Shown here: in pieces, positions 16,940 through 26,527 of the stretch | Layout: every line of letters starts with the position of its first letter | How positions within the stretch are numbered: the first letter of the stretch is position 1 | Source of the DNA: Streptococcus suis | GTDB lineage: Bacteria > Bacillota > Bacilli > Lactobacillales > Streptococcaceae | Assembly (NCBI RefSeq): GCF_902702775.1 | Contig: NZ_LR738724.1 | Location: 992,001 to 1,056,000 of the forward strand | DNA: 64,000 bases | Direction of reading: 5' to 3' | Made by a program: the position numbers and the translations under genes | Notes under the pieces: model-generated | Database searches by the model: none | Told to the model about the DNA's origin: nothing | The model's input: the letters and a program-made list of their open reading frames with translations, nothing else

Positions 16940-17416
16940 ATGATTGGAGACAATATCAAGTCGCTACGCCGAACACATGATTTAACACAACCAGAATTTG
17001 CGAAAATGGTTGGTATTTCACGCAATAGCTTAAGTCGTTATGAAAATGGGACTAGTACAGTTTCAACTGAACTCATCGACCGTATTTGTCAGAAATTTAA
17101 CGTTTCTTATGTCGATATTGTAGGGGAGGATAAGATGTTAACACCTGTTGAAGATTACCAACTGACTTTAAAAGTAGAAGTGATAAAAGAACGTGGAGCT
17201 GCCATTTTATCACAGCTTTATAGATACCAGGATAGTCAAGATATTGCTTTTGATGATGAATCCAACCCTTGGATTTTGATGAGTGATGACTTGGCCGAAT
17301 TGATTAACACAAAAATTTACCTTGTCGAGACTTTCGATGAAATTGAGCGTTACAATGGCTATTTAGACGGTATTGAGCGGATGTTAGATATGGTACATCA
17401 TCGGGTGGTGGCTTAA
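16940..17416 (+). CDS. pezA: PezA antitoxin (XRE repressor)
   Basis: The 158-residue protein has an N-terminal Xre helix-turn-helix (QPEFAKMVGISRNSLSRYEN). Its C-terminal helical domain is like PezA/epsilon antitoxins, which block the ATP site of the zeta kinase. AGGAGG at 16925-16930 supports ATG 16940. An in-frame upstream ATG at 16910 falls on the -10 box and is rejected. The stop overlaps the pezT start by one base. Autorepression through the palindrome upstream is likely. Confidence 0.88.
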   Translation: MIGDNIKSLRRTHDLTQPEFAKMVGISRNSLSRYENGTSTVSTELIDRICQKFNVSYVDIVGEDKMLTPVEDYQLTLKVEVIKERGAAILSQLYRYQDSQDIAFDDESNPWILMSDDLAELINTKIYLVETFDEIERYNGYLDGIERMLDMVHHRVVA

Positions 17417-18183
17417 TGAGGTTGGAAGAATTTAGTGAGGCTGACTTTCAGAAGGCCTTGCAGCGAACCATTCGGGCTTTAACCCGAGGAAAGACGATTC
17501 CAGATCAACCGAAAGCTATCTTACTTGGTGGACAAAGCGGAGCAGGTAAGACGACTATTCATCGTATCAAGCAAAAAGAATTTCAAGGTAATATCATTAT
17601 CATCGATGGTGACAGCTACCGTTCTCAGCATCCCAATTACTTAGCCCTGCAAGAAAAGTATGGCAAAGACAGCGTGGACTATACCAAGGGATTTGCAGGA
17701 AAAATGGTAGAGCATCTGGTTGATGAACTTAGCACACAAGGTTATCATTTGCTGATTGAAGGGACTTTGCGTACCACTCAAGTTCCTCGTCAGACTGCTC
17801 AATTCTTAGCTTCGAAAGGATACCAAGTTTCTTTAGCTGTCATTGGTACTAAACCAGAGCTTTCTTATCTCAGCACCTTGATTCGTTACGAAGAGCTTTA
17901 TGCCATTGATCCCAATCAGGCCAGAGCAACACCAAAAGAACACCATGATGGGATTGTTGAGAACTTGGTTGATAACCTAAGGGAGTTAGAAAGAGAGCAA
18001 CTCTTTGACCAGATTCAGATTTATCAAAGAGACAGGACTTGCATTTATGATTCTGCAATTGATGAAGGCTCCGCAGCAGAAGTGTTACAAGAGTGTCTCT
18101 TTGGAAAATGGAGCAAGGTAGAGGAGGAGATGGTGAAGGAGAGTGAACTCCTACTTAATGAATTACTTGAGAAAAATAAATAA
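17416..18183 (+). CDS. pezT: PezT zeta-family toxin kinase
   Basis: The 255-residue zeta toxin phosphorylates UDP-N-acetylglucosamine and so stops peptidoglycan synthesis. The P-loop GGQSGAGKT lies at residues about 38-46, the substrate-site segment [14 protein letters not shown] follows, and the zeta-family LIEGTLRT strand is present. Length matches PezT. It is coupled to pezA, forming a toxin-antitoxin pair that would penalise loss of the ICE. Confidence 0.9.
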   Translation: MRLEEFSEADFQKALQRTIRALTRGKTIPDQPKAILLGGQSGAGKTTIHRIKQKEFQGNIIIIDGDSYRSQHPNYLALQEKYGKDSVDYTKGFAGKMVEHLVDELSTQGYHLLIEGTLRTTQVPRQTAQFLASKGYQVSLAVIGTKPELSYLSTLIRYEELYAIDPNQARATPKEHHDGIVENLVDNLRELEREQLFDQIQIYQRDRTCIYDSAIDEGSAAEVLQECLFGKWSKVEEEMVKESELLLNELLEKNK

Positions 18184-18218
18184 TTGATTTTAAAGATAAT
18201 ATTTTTTGGGGGTTAGAA

Positions 18219-20726
18219 TTGCGAGGATTTAATAATAAGATAAAATCTGTTTATCGAGAATTAACAAATACCAAAGAGAAATTCGGTAGTTTTCATAAGA
18301 CCTTGATTCATTTACATACACCTGTTTCTTATGATTATAAGCTATTTTCGAGCTGGACTTCAACGAAATATAGAAAAAGTACAGAAGATGAATTATTTGA
18401 TATATTTTTCAAAAATAAGAAAATCAAAGTTGATAAAACAAAATTTTTTAGTAGCTTTGATAAAGTTGTCTTTTCTAGCCCAAAAGAGTACATTAGTTTT
18501 CTTTTGTTAGCAGAAGCTATCTTAAAAAATGAAATAGAAATAGTTGTAGTAACTGATCATAATACTACCAAAGGTATTAAAAAACTTCAAACAGCAGTTT
18601 CAATTATAACGAGAACCTATCCGACTTATAATATACATCCTCATATTTTACATGGAGTAGAAATTAGTGCAGCAGATAAGTTACATATTGTTTGTATATA
18701 CGATCATGAAAAAGAATCTTGGGTTAATCAATGGTTATGTGAAAATATTATAAGTGAAAAAGATGGAAGTTATCAGCATTCGTTGACTATCATGAAAGAT
18801 TTTAATAATCAAAACATAATTAACTACATTGCTCATTTCAATAGTTATAATATTTTGAAAAAAGGTTCTCACTTGTCGGGTGCATATAAGAGACAAGTTT
18901 TTACAAAAGAAAATACACGATTTATTGGTGTAAAAAATATAAATTCTGTTGAAGGATCGAAAAATCGTTTATTGACAGATTTTAATTGTGAACCAAATTT
19001 TTTATTAGATAATGATTCACATGATATTGATTCAGTCGGAAAGAATAATATGTGGATAAAAGGTGGAAAGATTTCTTTTAAAATGTTCCAAGAAGCTTTG
19101 CTTGATTACACTGTATCAGTAAGTTTATTTGAACCAAATTTTGAACAAAAGTCTTACATAAAAGGTTTATACATTCAAAGTCGTGGAGGCGATAGAAGTT
19201 TTCTTACAGGTGATAAGTTAGAAAAAGATAGAGACTTCTTTTTAACATTCTCACCATCTATGAACTGTTTAATTGGAGGGAGAGGTACAGGGAAAAGTAC
19301 ACTAATAGATATGTTACAATTTGTACTTTCTCAGGATTGCGACAAGCAGAGTAAATTAGAATTCCTATGTAACCATGCAAATGCTTTTGTACTCTATGTT
19401 TTAGAGGATGCTGAATATATCATTGAGGTTAGTTTGCCAGATGTCTTGCAGGAAAATAAGGACAATATCTTACAATATTATGGGCAAAATCGTGAGAATA
19501 GGTATGGATATCCTTATAACTACAATTCTGACTCTATCAAAGAGTGGACACGCTCTCAATATACGAAAGTATACAAAGTTGAGGGAAAATTTTTCAAATT
19601 AGTTGATAAAACTAGAATATTAGAAAAAATGTTTGATAGGAGATATTCTGTTAATGAGTTGGTTAGAACAGCGGATGGAGAAAAAATTACAGAATTTATT
19701 TCCGACTTAATGCTAAAAAATAAAAATTTACCGAGACCAAACTATGGTTTAAGAACTCAGACTCTAGAATCATTCGAAGCTAAACTACAGGAACTTGATA
19801 AATATAGGAGAGTTCGTAAGGATTCAATACTCAAAATAATTGATGATTTCAATCAAACTCAAGTTGGTAAGTTAAGAATCTGTTATGAGCAAATTGATAG
19901 ATGGGAAGTACCAGATTTTGAAAGCACTCTTTTCAAAAGTAATTCAACTCTCAATTTCTCATTTGAAAATTATAGAATTAGTAAGCGGGATGTTGCAGAT
20001 ATTCTATACCTTGTTTATCAGGAGTTAGGAATAAAAGGATTTGTTAACGTTATTTTGAAACAAAATATTCCTAATAGGTATTTTATATTATTAAAAAATA
20101 TTTCTGAGGAGAATTTTGCAAAACATGAGAATAAGTGGAGAAATAATTCCGAGATTAATGATTCTAACATACCCTATTTAAAAACTAGTATTTATTCTTT
20201 AATCGCAAATAGTAGTTTACTAGATGAGTTAAAGAGAGTGCTAAAAGAACATGTAGCCAATGAAAGACTTTTTTTGGAGTTTAACATTAACTCAAAAGAA
20301 ACATCTCAACATCTTGACATTCTTTATAAAGAAGTTAGTGTATTAAGTTTGGGTCAAAAAGTTGTAGCGATGTTAGATTTTTTACTAGCATATAGTGATT
20401 ATTCAAAGGATTTCAGACCATTAATTATTGATCAACCTGAAGATAATTTGGATAACCGCTATATATACAGACATTTAGTTCAACAGTTTAGAGACGTGAA
20501 AGCTCAACGACAAATTATTTTAGCAACCCATAATGCGACAATTGTAACAAATTCCATGACCGATCAAGTGGTAATTATGGAATCAGATGGGGCTCATGCT
20601 TGGATTGAATCACAGGGATATGTTAGTGAAAAATTTATAAAAAACCATATTATCAATCAATTGGAAGGTGGAAGAGACTCATTTAAACATAAGATGTCCA
20701 TATATGAGACAGCTCTTTCTGAATAA
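18219..20726 (+). CDS. PHP-domain ABC/SMC-type ATPase (TrlF-like), possible defence protein
   Basis: An 835-residue protein. Residues 1-300 form a PHP metal-hydrolase domain with every usual ligand motif in order: [29 protein letters not shown] and NDSHD. Next comes an ABC/SMC-type ATPase: Walker [12 protein letters not shown] (about 352-362), a long helical insertion, the signature-like [12 protein letters not shown], Walker [13 protein letters not shown] (about 733-744) and the switch ATHNAT. The pattern fits TrlF-like ATPases and resembles PtuA/OLD-type defence ATPases coupled to a nuclease. TTG at 18219 is the likely start, 36 bases after pezT. Its target and any defence role are inferred, not shown. 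Confidence 0.65.
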   Translation: MRGFNNKIKSVYRELTNTKEKFGSFHKTLIHLHTPVSYDYKLFSSWTSTKYRKSTEDELFDIFFKNKKIKVDKTKFFSSFDKVVFSSPKEYISFLLLAEAILKNEIEIVVVTDHNTTKGIKKLQTAVSIITRTYPTYNIHPHILHGVEISAADKLHIVCIYDHEKESWVNQWLCENIISEKDGSYQHSLTIMKDFNNQNIINYIAHFNSYNILKKGSHLSGAYKRQVFTKENTRFIGVKNINSVEGSKNRLLTDFNCEPNFLLDNDSHDIDSVGKNNMWIKGGKISFKMFQEALLDYTVSVSLFEPNFEQKSYIKGLYIQSRGGDRSFLTGDKLEKDRDFFLTFSPSMNCLIGGRGTGKSTLIDMLQFVLSQDCDKQSKLEFLCNHANAFVLYVLEDAEYIIEVSLPDVLQENKDNILQYYGQNRENRYGYPYNYNSDSIKEWTRSQYTKVYKVEGKFFKLVDKTRILEKMFDRRYSVNELVRTADGEKITEFISDLMLKNKNLPRPNYGLRTQTLESFEAKLQELDKYRRVRKDSILKIIDDFNQTQVGKLRICYEQIDRWEVPDFESTLFKSNSTLNFSFENYRISKRDVADILYLVYQELGIKGFVNVILKQNIPNRYFILLKNISEENFAKHENKWRNNSEINDSNIPYLKTSIYSLIANSSLLDELKRVLKEHVANERLFLEFNINSKETSQHLDILYKEVSVLSLGQKVVAMLDFLLAYSDYSKDFRPLIIDQPEDNLDNRYIYRHLVQQFRDVKAQRQIILATHNATIVTNSMTDQVVIMESDGAHAWIESQGYVSEKFIKNHIINQLEGGRDSFKHKMSIYETALSE

Positions 20727-20738
20727 TATAAGGAAATG

Positions 20739-20768
20739 AAAAGTAGGTTAGAAATATCCTACTTTTTG
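20739..20768 (+). terminator. Terminator after the PHP-ATPase gene
   Basis: AAAAGTAGG pairs with CCTACTTTTT across the loop and a T-rich run follows. Confidence 0.75.
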
Positions 20769-20820
20769 TTTTGTGATACTTTTTCCAAATCACCTCTATT
20801 ATCCTAATATCATTCCTAAG

Positions 20821-21032
20821 AAAATCAAGTGTTGATTTTCTACTGGGGGTTTGGGGGCGAAGCCACCAAGTTATCTTATCGTCAGCTATCAAAACTCAAA
20901 GGTTTTGGTCAGCTGGCGATATGATTTTGGGGATATTGTGGACACAATATCTGAGCTCGCAAAGACCGAACAAGGAGAGAGTGAAGTCTTTAGGAAGCGT
21001 ACTGACAATGTGAGGCAGCCTTACATTGTCAG
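20821..21032 (+). other. Probable origin of transfer (oriT)
   Basis: The 330-base gap before the relaxosome genes has no frame of interest but is full of structure. There is a perfect 8-bp inverted repeat (20821-20828 with 20832-20839), directly followed by a G-rich core TACTGGGGGTTTGGGGGCGA. There is a perfect 9-bp inverted repeat (20932-20940 with 20943-20951) and a 14-bp one with one mismatch (21002-21015 with 21019-21032). GTCAGCT also occurs twice. Position and layout fit a MobP-type oriT, with the nick probably just beside the first repeat. Confidence 0.65.
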
Positions 21033-21060
21033 ACAAATATCATGTTGAAAGGATAGTAGG

Positions 21061-21420
21061 ATGGGACAAGAAATTAAGTTAATCCGTAAGCAATTTAGAA
21101 TCACGAGACAAGAAGAAAAACAGATAAAAGAAATGATGAGGGAACAAAAAGTGGGTAGTTTCTCAGAATTTCTTCGTCAAAATTTGTTGAAAAAGAATTA
21201 TCAGGATAGAATTTTTGAAAGTTGGTTTTCCCTTTGGCAGTCTCAAAAGTTTGAACAAATTAGTCGAGATGTGCATGAAGTTCTAGTTGTCGCAAGAGAA
21301 AATCACCAAGTGACGCAAGAACACGTTTCAATCTTATTGACCTGCGTTCAAGAATTGATTGCGGAAGTCAATCAAGTACAGCCACTCAGTCGTGAGTTTC
21401 GTGAAAAATATATGAGATAG
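21061..21420 (+). CDS. Relaxosome accessory protein (MobC-like, first)
   Basis: A 119-residue protein with an N-terminal ribbon-helix-helix-like region (KQFRITRQEEKQIKEMMREQ, then SFSEFLRQNLL) and helical remainder. Such proteins bind oriT and help the relaxase load. It begins right after the oriT-like structures and is followed nine bases later by a MobC gene. Confidence 0.7.
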   Translation: MGQEIKLIRKQFRITRQEEKQIKEMMREQKVGSFSEFLRQNLLKKNYQDRIFESWFSLWQSQKFEQISRDVHEVLVVARENHQVTQEHVSILLTCVQELIAEVNQVQPLSREFREKYMR

Positions 21421-21429
21421 GGGGCTACT

Positions 21430-21795
21430 ATGGTTTATCGTTATCGTACCAATCTCAAAAAAGTATTTCTAACAGATTCAGAATTACATCAATTGAATGA
21501 ACGGATTGCTAAGAGTCATTGTCAAAATTTCTCAGTATATGCTAGAAAAGTGTTGCTGAATCCCAATATGTCATTTGTCACCATTAACACGGATACCTAT
21601 GACCAGTTAGTATTTGAATTGAGACGGATTGGAAATAACATTAATCAAATTGCGCGTGCGATTAATCAAAGTCATCTGATTTCTCAAGAACAGTTACAAG
21701 AATTAAGTAAAGGAGTTAGTGAGTTGATTACTGGAGTGGAGAAAGAATTTCAAGTGGAAGTGAAGAGACTGAGGGAGTTTCATGGTAGTCACTAA
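21430..21795 (+). CDS. mobC: MobC relaxosome protein
   Basis: The 121-residue protein carries the MobC family signature LVFELRRIGNNINQIARAIN (residues about 60-79). The N-terminal region resembles a ribbon-helix-helix DNA-binding fold. MobC proteins open DNA around the nick site. Its 3' end overlaps the relaxase start by 14 bases, showing translational coupling. Confidence 0.85.
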   Translation: MVYRYRTNLKKVFLTDSELHQLNERIAKSHCQNFSVYARKVLLNPNMSFVTINTDTYDQLVFELRRIGNNINQIARAINQSHLISQEQLQELSKGVSELITGVEKEFQVEVKRLREFHGSH

Positions 21796-23641
21796 ACACT
21801 TTGCAACGCACGGGAAAAAATACCGTAGGCGTCTGATTAAGTATATCCTCAATCCCGGTAAAACAGACAATTTGAAATTGGTATCTGATTTTGGCATGAG
21901 CAATTACTTAGACTTTCCTAGCTATGAAGAAATGGTAGAAATGTACAATGTCAACTTTACCAATAACGACAAGTTGTACGAATCTAGAAATGACCGACAA
22001 GAAAAACACCAACAAAATATTCATGCCCATCACCTCATACAATCATTTTCTCCCGAGGATAATCTGACACCTGAAGAAATTAACCGCATTGGTTATGAGA
22101 CCATGATGGAATTAACAGGAGGTCGTTTTCGTTTCATCGTAGCGACTCATACAGACAAAGATCATGTTCATAATCACATCCTAATCAATGCTATTGACCG
22201 CAATTCAGATAAAAAGTTGATATGGAATTATGCCTTGGAACGAAACCTTCGCATGATTTCAGATCGCATTTCTAAAATGGCTGGAGCGAAAATTATTGAG
22301 AAGCGTTTCTCTTACCGTGACTACCAAAAATATAGGAAGATTAGTCATAAATTTGAATTGAAGCAGCGCCTTTATTTTTTGATGCAACAGTCAAAGTCCT
22401 TTGATGATTTTTTAGAAAAAGCAGAGCAGCTACATGTTCATATTGATTTTAGTCAGAAGCATAGTCGATTCATGATGACAGATAGATCCATGACAAAGCC
22501 AATTCGAGGACGCCAACTCAGTAAACGAGAGCTATATGATGAAGACTTTTTCCGTACATATTTTGCCAAGCTAGAGATTGAAAATCGATTAGAATTTTTG
22601 TTGAACCGTGTTAATTCTTTGGAAAAGTTACTGACAAAAGCGAAAGAATTGAATCTAACCATTGACTTAAAACAAAAGAATGTAACCTTCATACTTGAAA
22701 AAAATGGAAAGCAGATATGTCTGAATCATAAAAAAATAAGTGACAAGAAATTATATGATGTCAATTTTTTTCAAGATTACTTTAAAAATAAGGAAGTAGG
22801 TGATTCAGGAGGATTAGAGAATTTAAAGGAGCAGTACCATGCTTTTCAAGAAGAACGAGATAAGGATAAGGTATCCACTAAAGAGATTGAGGAAGCCTTT
22901 GAGACATTTAAGGAAACACGAGATGCCGTTCACGAATTTGAAGTGGAACTTGCAGGACACCAAATAGAGAAGTTAGTTGATGAGGGCGTTTATATCAAGG
23001 TGTCTTTTGGTGTAAAGCAGAGCGGTTTTATTTTCATTCCTAACTATCAATTAGATATTCTTGAAGAAGAGAATCAGACAAAATATAAAGTCTATATCCG
23101 TGAGACAACCTCATACTTTATCTATAACAAAGAACATTCGGATAAGAATCAGTATATAAAAGGACGAACCTTGATTAGACAGCTAACCAACGATAGTCGA
23201 GCAATACCATACAGACGACCGACTGTTGAAAGACTTCAAGAAAAGATTACTGAGATTAACCTCTTGATTGAGTTAACAGAGACAGACAAAAGATACCAAG
23301 ACGTTAAAGACGAACTGGTCGCAGAAATAGCAGAGCTAGATGTCAAACTAAATCAAACCAATGAAAAAATCGCCACCTTGAATAAGATGGCGGAAGTGCT
23401 TATCAACCTAAAGAGTGATGATCCGAATAGTCGAAAACTAGCAAGGTATGACTTTTCAAAACTAAATTTGACAGAATCAATTACACTAGAACAAGTGACT
23501 GAAGAAATTAAGCTATTACAAGAAAAATTTAGCTTATATCTGGATGAGTATGAAGGGCTGGTAAGTAGAATAGAAAGGTTTGTAAAAATTCTTAATACAG
23601 ATATAGACTTGAAATTCCAAGAGAATGTCTCACTAGAATAA
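21782..23641 (+). CDS. MobP-type relaxase
   Basis: A 619-residue relaxase that nicks oriT and leads the transferred strand. The N-terminal domain has HAHHLIQSFSPEDN, then the metal-binding motif ATHTDKDHVHNHILIN (near residue 120). The catalytic tyrosine should lie in the first 40 residues; YRRRLIKYIL is a candidate. The C-terminal half is long coiled coil. It matches the Tn5252-type ICE relaxase. Confidence 0.88.
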   Translation: MVVTKHFATHGKKYRRRLIKYILNPGKTDNLKLVSDFGMSNYLDFPSYEEMVEMYNVNFTNNDKLYESRNDRQEKHQQNIHAHHLIQSFSPEDNLTPEEINRIGYETMMELTGGRFRFIVATHTDKDHVHNHILINAIDRNSDKKLIWNYALERNLRMISDRISKMAGAKIIEKRFSYRDYQKYRKISHKFELKQRLYFLMQQSKSFDDFLEKAEQLHVHIDFSQKHSRFMMTDRSMTKPIRGRQLSKRELYDEDFFRTYFAKLEIENRLEFLLNRVNSLEKLLTKAKELNLTIDLKQKNVTFILEKNGKQICLNHKKISDKKLYDVNFFQDYFKNKEVGDSGGLENLKEQYHAFQEERDKDKVSTKEIEEAFETFKETRDAVHEFEVELAGHQIEKLVDEGVYIKVSFGVKQSGFIFIPNYQLDILEEENQTKYKVYIRETTSYFIYNKEHSDKNQYIKGRTLIRQLTNDSRAIPYRRPTVERLQEKITEINLLIELTETDKRYQDVKDELVAEIAELDVKLNQTNEKIATLNKMAEVLINLKSDDPNSRKLARYDFSKLNLTESITLEQVTEEIKLLQEKFSLYLDEYEGLVSRIERFVKILNTDIDLKFQENVSLE

Positions 23642-23673
23642 ACTATTACCTATAGGTTTAATTAATAAAAATC

Positions 23674-23763
23674 AAGGAGAGTTTTTGCTATAAAAAATAA
23701 GGAAGAAATCTATCGAAAGAATTGATAATTGGGCGATTGATAAAGGTATCCTCAAAAATATCT
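23674..23763 (+). pseudogene. Remnant of a small ICE gene
   Basis: AAGGAG is followed at the right distance by ATA rather than ATG, then codons KNKEEIYRK, a frameshift, and IERIDNWAIDKGILKN. The second part resembles the start of MazG-like pyrophosphohydrolases, a tentative likeness. The fragment ends where the lantibiotic locus begins. Confidence 0.3.
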
Positions 23764-25119
23764 TCAACCAATACTATCTAAAGTAATAGTAGTTTGGAAG
23801 TATTCTCCCTGTTGACTAGATATAAACATATCACCACCATGCAAATCAACAATTTGCTTAGTAATTTTTAAGCCTATACCACTCCTACGAACTCCAGAAA
23901 TATCAAAATTAAATTCTTCAATTTTATTGATATTGTTAAGTCTATCCACAGATGTTCCCACTCCATTATCTAGTATAGTAATTGAAAATCTGTCATTGGT
24001 CAGAGATTTAAGAATAATCTGAATATCACATCCAGAGGGGTTATGTAAAACAGAATTGTAAATCAAATTATGGATTATCCTAGAAACAAGAGATTTTTCG
24101 ACATACATTTTTTTGTTATATAAATTTTCATCGGCAGTAAATTCAAAATTGAAATCGTGCCAAATTTCTTGATTAATAATTTGAATGATTATATCTTTAA
24201 AAAATGGAATAATATAAATAATTTCTTGTTTCAATATCAGATTTCCGTTTGTTAATCTAGCAAATATATTTAGGTCATTGAGAAGGTTCTGGATATAATG
24301 ACTTTCAACTAAAGTAGGAGTTAAATATTTGAGTAGAGTGTCGTTATCAGTTTTCTCAATGGCTAAAGATATGTTGGATACAATAACTGAAAGAGGAGTT
24401 TTTATGTCGTGTGCAATTCCAGAAATCCAATCTTCTTTAAACTCTTCATTTTCACGAAGTTTCTGATTGGCAGAATTAATGGCGAATGTTAATTTATCTA
24501 GTTCTTTTACTGATTTAACTTGTGTATTTACACCGTTCGGTAATTTTACAATTGCAGAAATAATTGGCTTGATATTTCTATCTAGAAAAGTAATACTATA
24601 AATGTATAAAATTAAGCAAAATAATATGTTAGCAAAAATAATTGATAGGATAATGATGGGAAAAATTTGAATCCTGCTCAAATCAAAATAATTATTACTA
24701 TAGCGAATAATACTATCTTTCGGGAATGCAATAATATATATATCCTGATCATTTTCTTTTATTTGAGTAAATACAGGATAGTCTTTTAAATAAAATCTGG
24801 AGAAACGAATAACATCTGCAAAATCAAATTGATTAGCTATATCTTTAGGTTTATCAATATTAAATTTTTCTTTTCCACTATTTTTGTCAATAATCATAAT
24901 CCATAAGTTATTATTATCGATTAATTCTTTGGCTTTTTGACTGACAGTATAATTACCATCAGATAAAACAATTTCTGATGATACTGTTTCTATAATGTTG
25001 GAGGCAGACTGTTGGCTACGTATATAGTTTGCTGCTACAGTTAGAAGTACTATATCAACCATTATGATGAAAATAAACGATAAAATAAATTTTAATATAT
25101 TCTTTTTGAAAATATTCAT
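23764..25119 (-). CDS. scnK: Lantibiotic sensor histidine kinase (ScnK-like)
   Basis: A 451-residue kinase. Two membrane segments (about 8-30 and 150-175) flank an extracellular sensor. The phosphorylated histidine is in GIAHDIKTPLSV. The N box is IIHNLIYNSVLHNP, G1 DNGVGTS and the last box GIGLKITKQ. It is transcribed away from the precursor genes, 15 bases after the response regulator. In streptococcin A-FF22 and salivaricin loci this pair senses the mature lantibiotic and induces its operon. Confidence 0.85.
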   Translation of the reverse strand: MNIFKKNILKFILSFIFIIMVDIVLLTVAANYIRSQQSASNIIETVSSEIVLSDGNYTVSQKAKELIDNNNLWIMIIDKNSGKEKFNIDKPKDIANQFDFADVIRFSRFYLKDYPVFTQIKENDQDIYIIAFPKDSIIRYSNNYFDLSRIQIFPIIILSIIFANILFCLILYIYSITFLDRNIKPIISAIVKLPNGVNTQVKSVKELDKLTFAINSANQKLRENEEFKEDWISGIAHDIKTPLSVIVSNISLAIEKTDNDTLLKYLTPTLVESHYIQNLLNDLNIFARLTNGNLILKQEIIYIIPFFKDIIIQIINQEIWHDFNFEFTADENLYNKKMYVEKSLVSRIIHNLIYNSVLHNPSGCDIQIILKSLTNDRFSITILDNGVGTSVDRLNNINKIEEFNFDISGVRRSGIGLKITKQIVDLHGGDMFISSQQGEYFQTTITLDSIG

Positions 25120-25134
25120 AAGATCTCTTATTGT

Positions 25135-25833
25135 TTAAATAGCAAGTTTATATCCAAGCCCTTTAACGGTAATTAGATGCTTTGGCTTGGAAGGTATAAT
25201 TTCGATTTTTTCTCGAATATTGCGTATATGGACCATTAAGGATTTTTCATATCCAAAGCTATCTAATCCCCAAATAGTATCACATATTGTCTCTGTGGAA
25301 ACGATGTAATTTTTGTTGGTAAATAGCTTTCTAAGAATTTGAATTTCAGTAGGGGTCAGTGAAAAATTTTGATTACTTTTTTTTACGCTTGCATTATTCA
25401 AGTCAATTGTGCAATCTGTTAATTCAATGAGTTCAGATTCATCTCGGTAAGCTCTTCTCAACAATGCCATTATACGGTAAGTTAAAGATTTAGGTAAAAA
25501 TGGCTTTGTAACATAGTCATCTCCTCCTGAGTCAAGCCCATTTATTTCATCATCAGGATTATTTTTAGCAGTTAAGAATAGAATTGGGACATCAGATGTC
25601 TTTCTTACATATTTGGAAAGTAAATAGCCTTCACCATCTGGTAACATGACATCTAGAATAATTAAATCAATTTGAGATACTGAAAAAATATCAATACCTT
25701 CGCTAATACTATAAGCAAAACTAATATTTTTGAAGCCACGACTCATGAGCACTTCTTTGATTGATTCGCTTAATGCGATGTCATCATCCACAATTAGTAT
25801 ATGTTTATTCAACAATTGTATTTCAAAACCCAT
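25135..25833 (-). CDS. scnR: Lantibiotic response regulator (ScnR-like)
   Basis: A 232-residue OmpR-family regulator with phospho-acceptor in LIILDVMLPDGEG, conserved KPF lysine (YVTKPF), and a C-terminal winged helix (MVHIRNIREKIE, VKGLGYKL). The ATG at 25833 is chosen over an in-frame one at 25872 because GGAGG lies seven bases before it. Divergent from the lantibiotic operon, which it probably activates. Confidence 0.85.
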   Translation of the reverse strand: MGFEIQLLNKHILIVDDDIALSESIKEVLMSRGFKNISFAYSISEGIDIFSVSQIDLIILDVMLPDGEGYLLSKYVRKTSDVPILFLTAKNNPDDEINGLDSGGDDYVTKPFLPKSLTYRIMALLRRAYRDESELIELTDCTIDLNNASVKKSNQNFSLTPTEIQILRKLFTNKNYIVSTETICDTIWGLDSFGYEKSLMVHIRNIREKIEIIPSKPKHLITVKGLGYKLAI

Positions 25834-26187
25834 ACTTTTACCTCCAATGTTTATATAAATTATATCATACAATAAAGTTATCGGGTTTATTTAGCCTTAC
25901 TCAGAATGAAAATATAATAAGCATACAAATATTTTATGACTTGACAATCATATAATAAAGATTGAAATAATATTTAATGTTGTAATTCGAAAAATAAAAC
26001 AAGTTATAGATAAAAATATATTATTTCAAGGGCCTCACTAACTAAATTAAAATATTTGGAGATTAAAAATCTTAAAGTTAAATTTATGTTTTCTTTATAC
26101 AGACTTTAAGATACTCCTGTAAGATGAACTTGTAACAAAGAAGATATCGATATTGTCGGTAATAAAAAATAGAAAGAGGAAAATGTT
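25834..26187. promoter_or_regulatory. Divergent control region of the lantibiotic locus
   Basis: No gene is seen here. On the minus strand TATAAT (25864-25859) could serve the response regulator. On the plus strand, two TAAGAT hexamers (26107-26112 and 26120-26125) are spaced 13 bases centre to centre upstream of the first precursor gene. That spacing suits a response-regulator dimer. Both assignments are tentative. Confidence 0.35.
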
Positions 26188-26343
26188 ATGAAAGATAACT
26201 ATGAATTAATGAATACGATTCAAGAAGTAAGTCTTGAAGAGTTGGATCAGATTATTGGTGCTGGAAAAAATGGAGTTTTTAAAACTATCTCACATGAATG
26301 TCACATGAATTCATGGCAGTTTTTATTCACATGTTGCTCGTAA
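26188..26343 (+). CDS. scnA: Lantibiotic precursor 1 (streptococcin A-FF22-like)
   Basis: A 51-residue precursor. The leader (MKDNYELMNTIQEVSLEELD...) is acidic and ends in the double-glycine-type site IIGA. The 26-residue core GKNGVFKTISHECHMNSWQF plus LFTCCS has the Thr, Ser and Cys residues that form the lanthionine rings. It differs from streptococcin A-FF22/macedocin at only a few positions, from memory of that peptide. AGAGGA at 26174-26179 precedes ATG. Confidence 0.9.
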   Translation: MKDNYELMNTIQEVSLEELDQIIGAGKNGVFKTISHECHMNSWQFLFTCCS

Positions 26344-26371
26344 AAAAATTTTTCAAAGAGAGGCGACTAAA

Positions 26372-26527
26372 ATGAAAAAAGATATTGAATTAATGAGTAC
26401 GATTCAAGAAGTAAGTCTTGAAGAGTTGGATCAAATTATTGGTGCTGGAAAAAATGGGGTTTTTAAAACTATTTCGCATGAATGTCATATGAATTCATGG
26501 CAATTCCTATTTACGTGTTGTTCATAA
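26372..26527 (+). CDS. scnA: Lantibiotic precursor 2, identical core
   Basis: A 51-residue tandem copy. Its 26-residue core is identical to that of precursor 1, and only leader residues differ (MKKDIELMST against MKDNYELMNT). The gap between the genes is 28 bases with its own AGAGAGG site. Silent differences in the core codons show the duplication is not brand new and that the peptide sequence has been kept. Confidence 0.9.
   Translation: MKKDIELMSTIQEVSLEELDQIIGAGKNGVFKTISHECHMNSWQFLFTCCS

Noticed and set aside
25941..25956. TTGACA and TATAAT close together upstream of the lantibiotic genes
   Set aside because: Only four bases separate them, far too few for a promoter.
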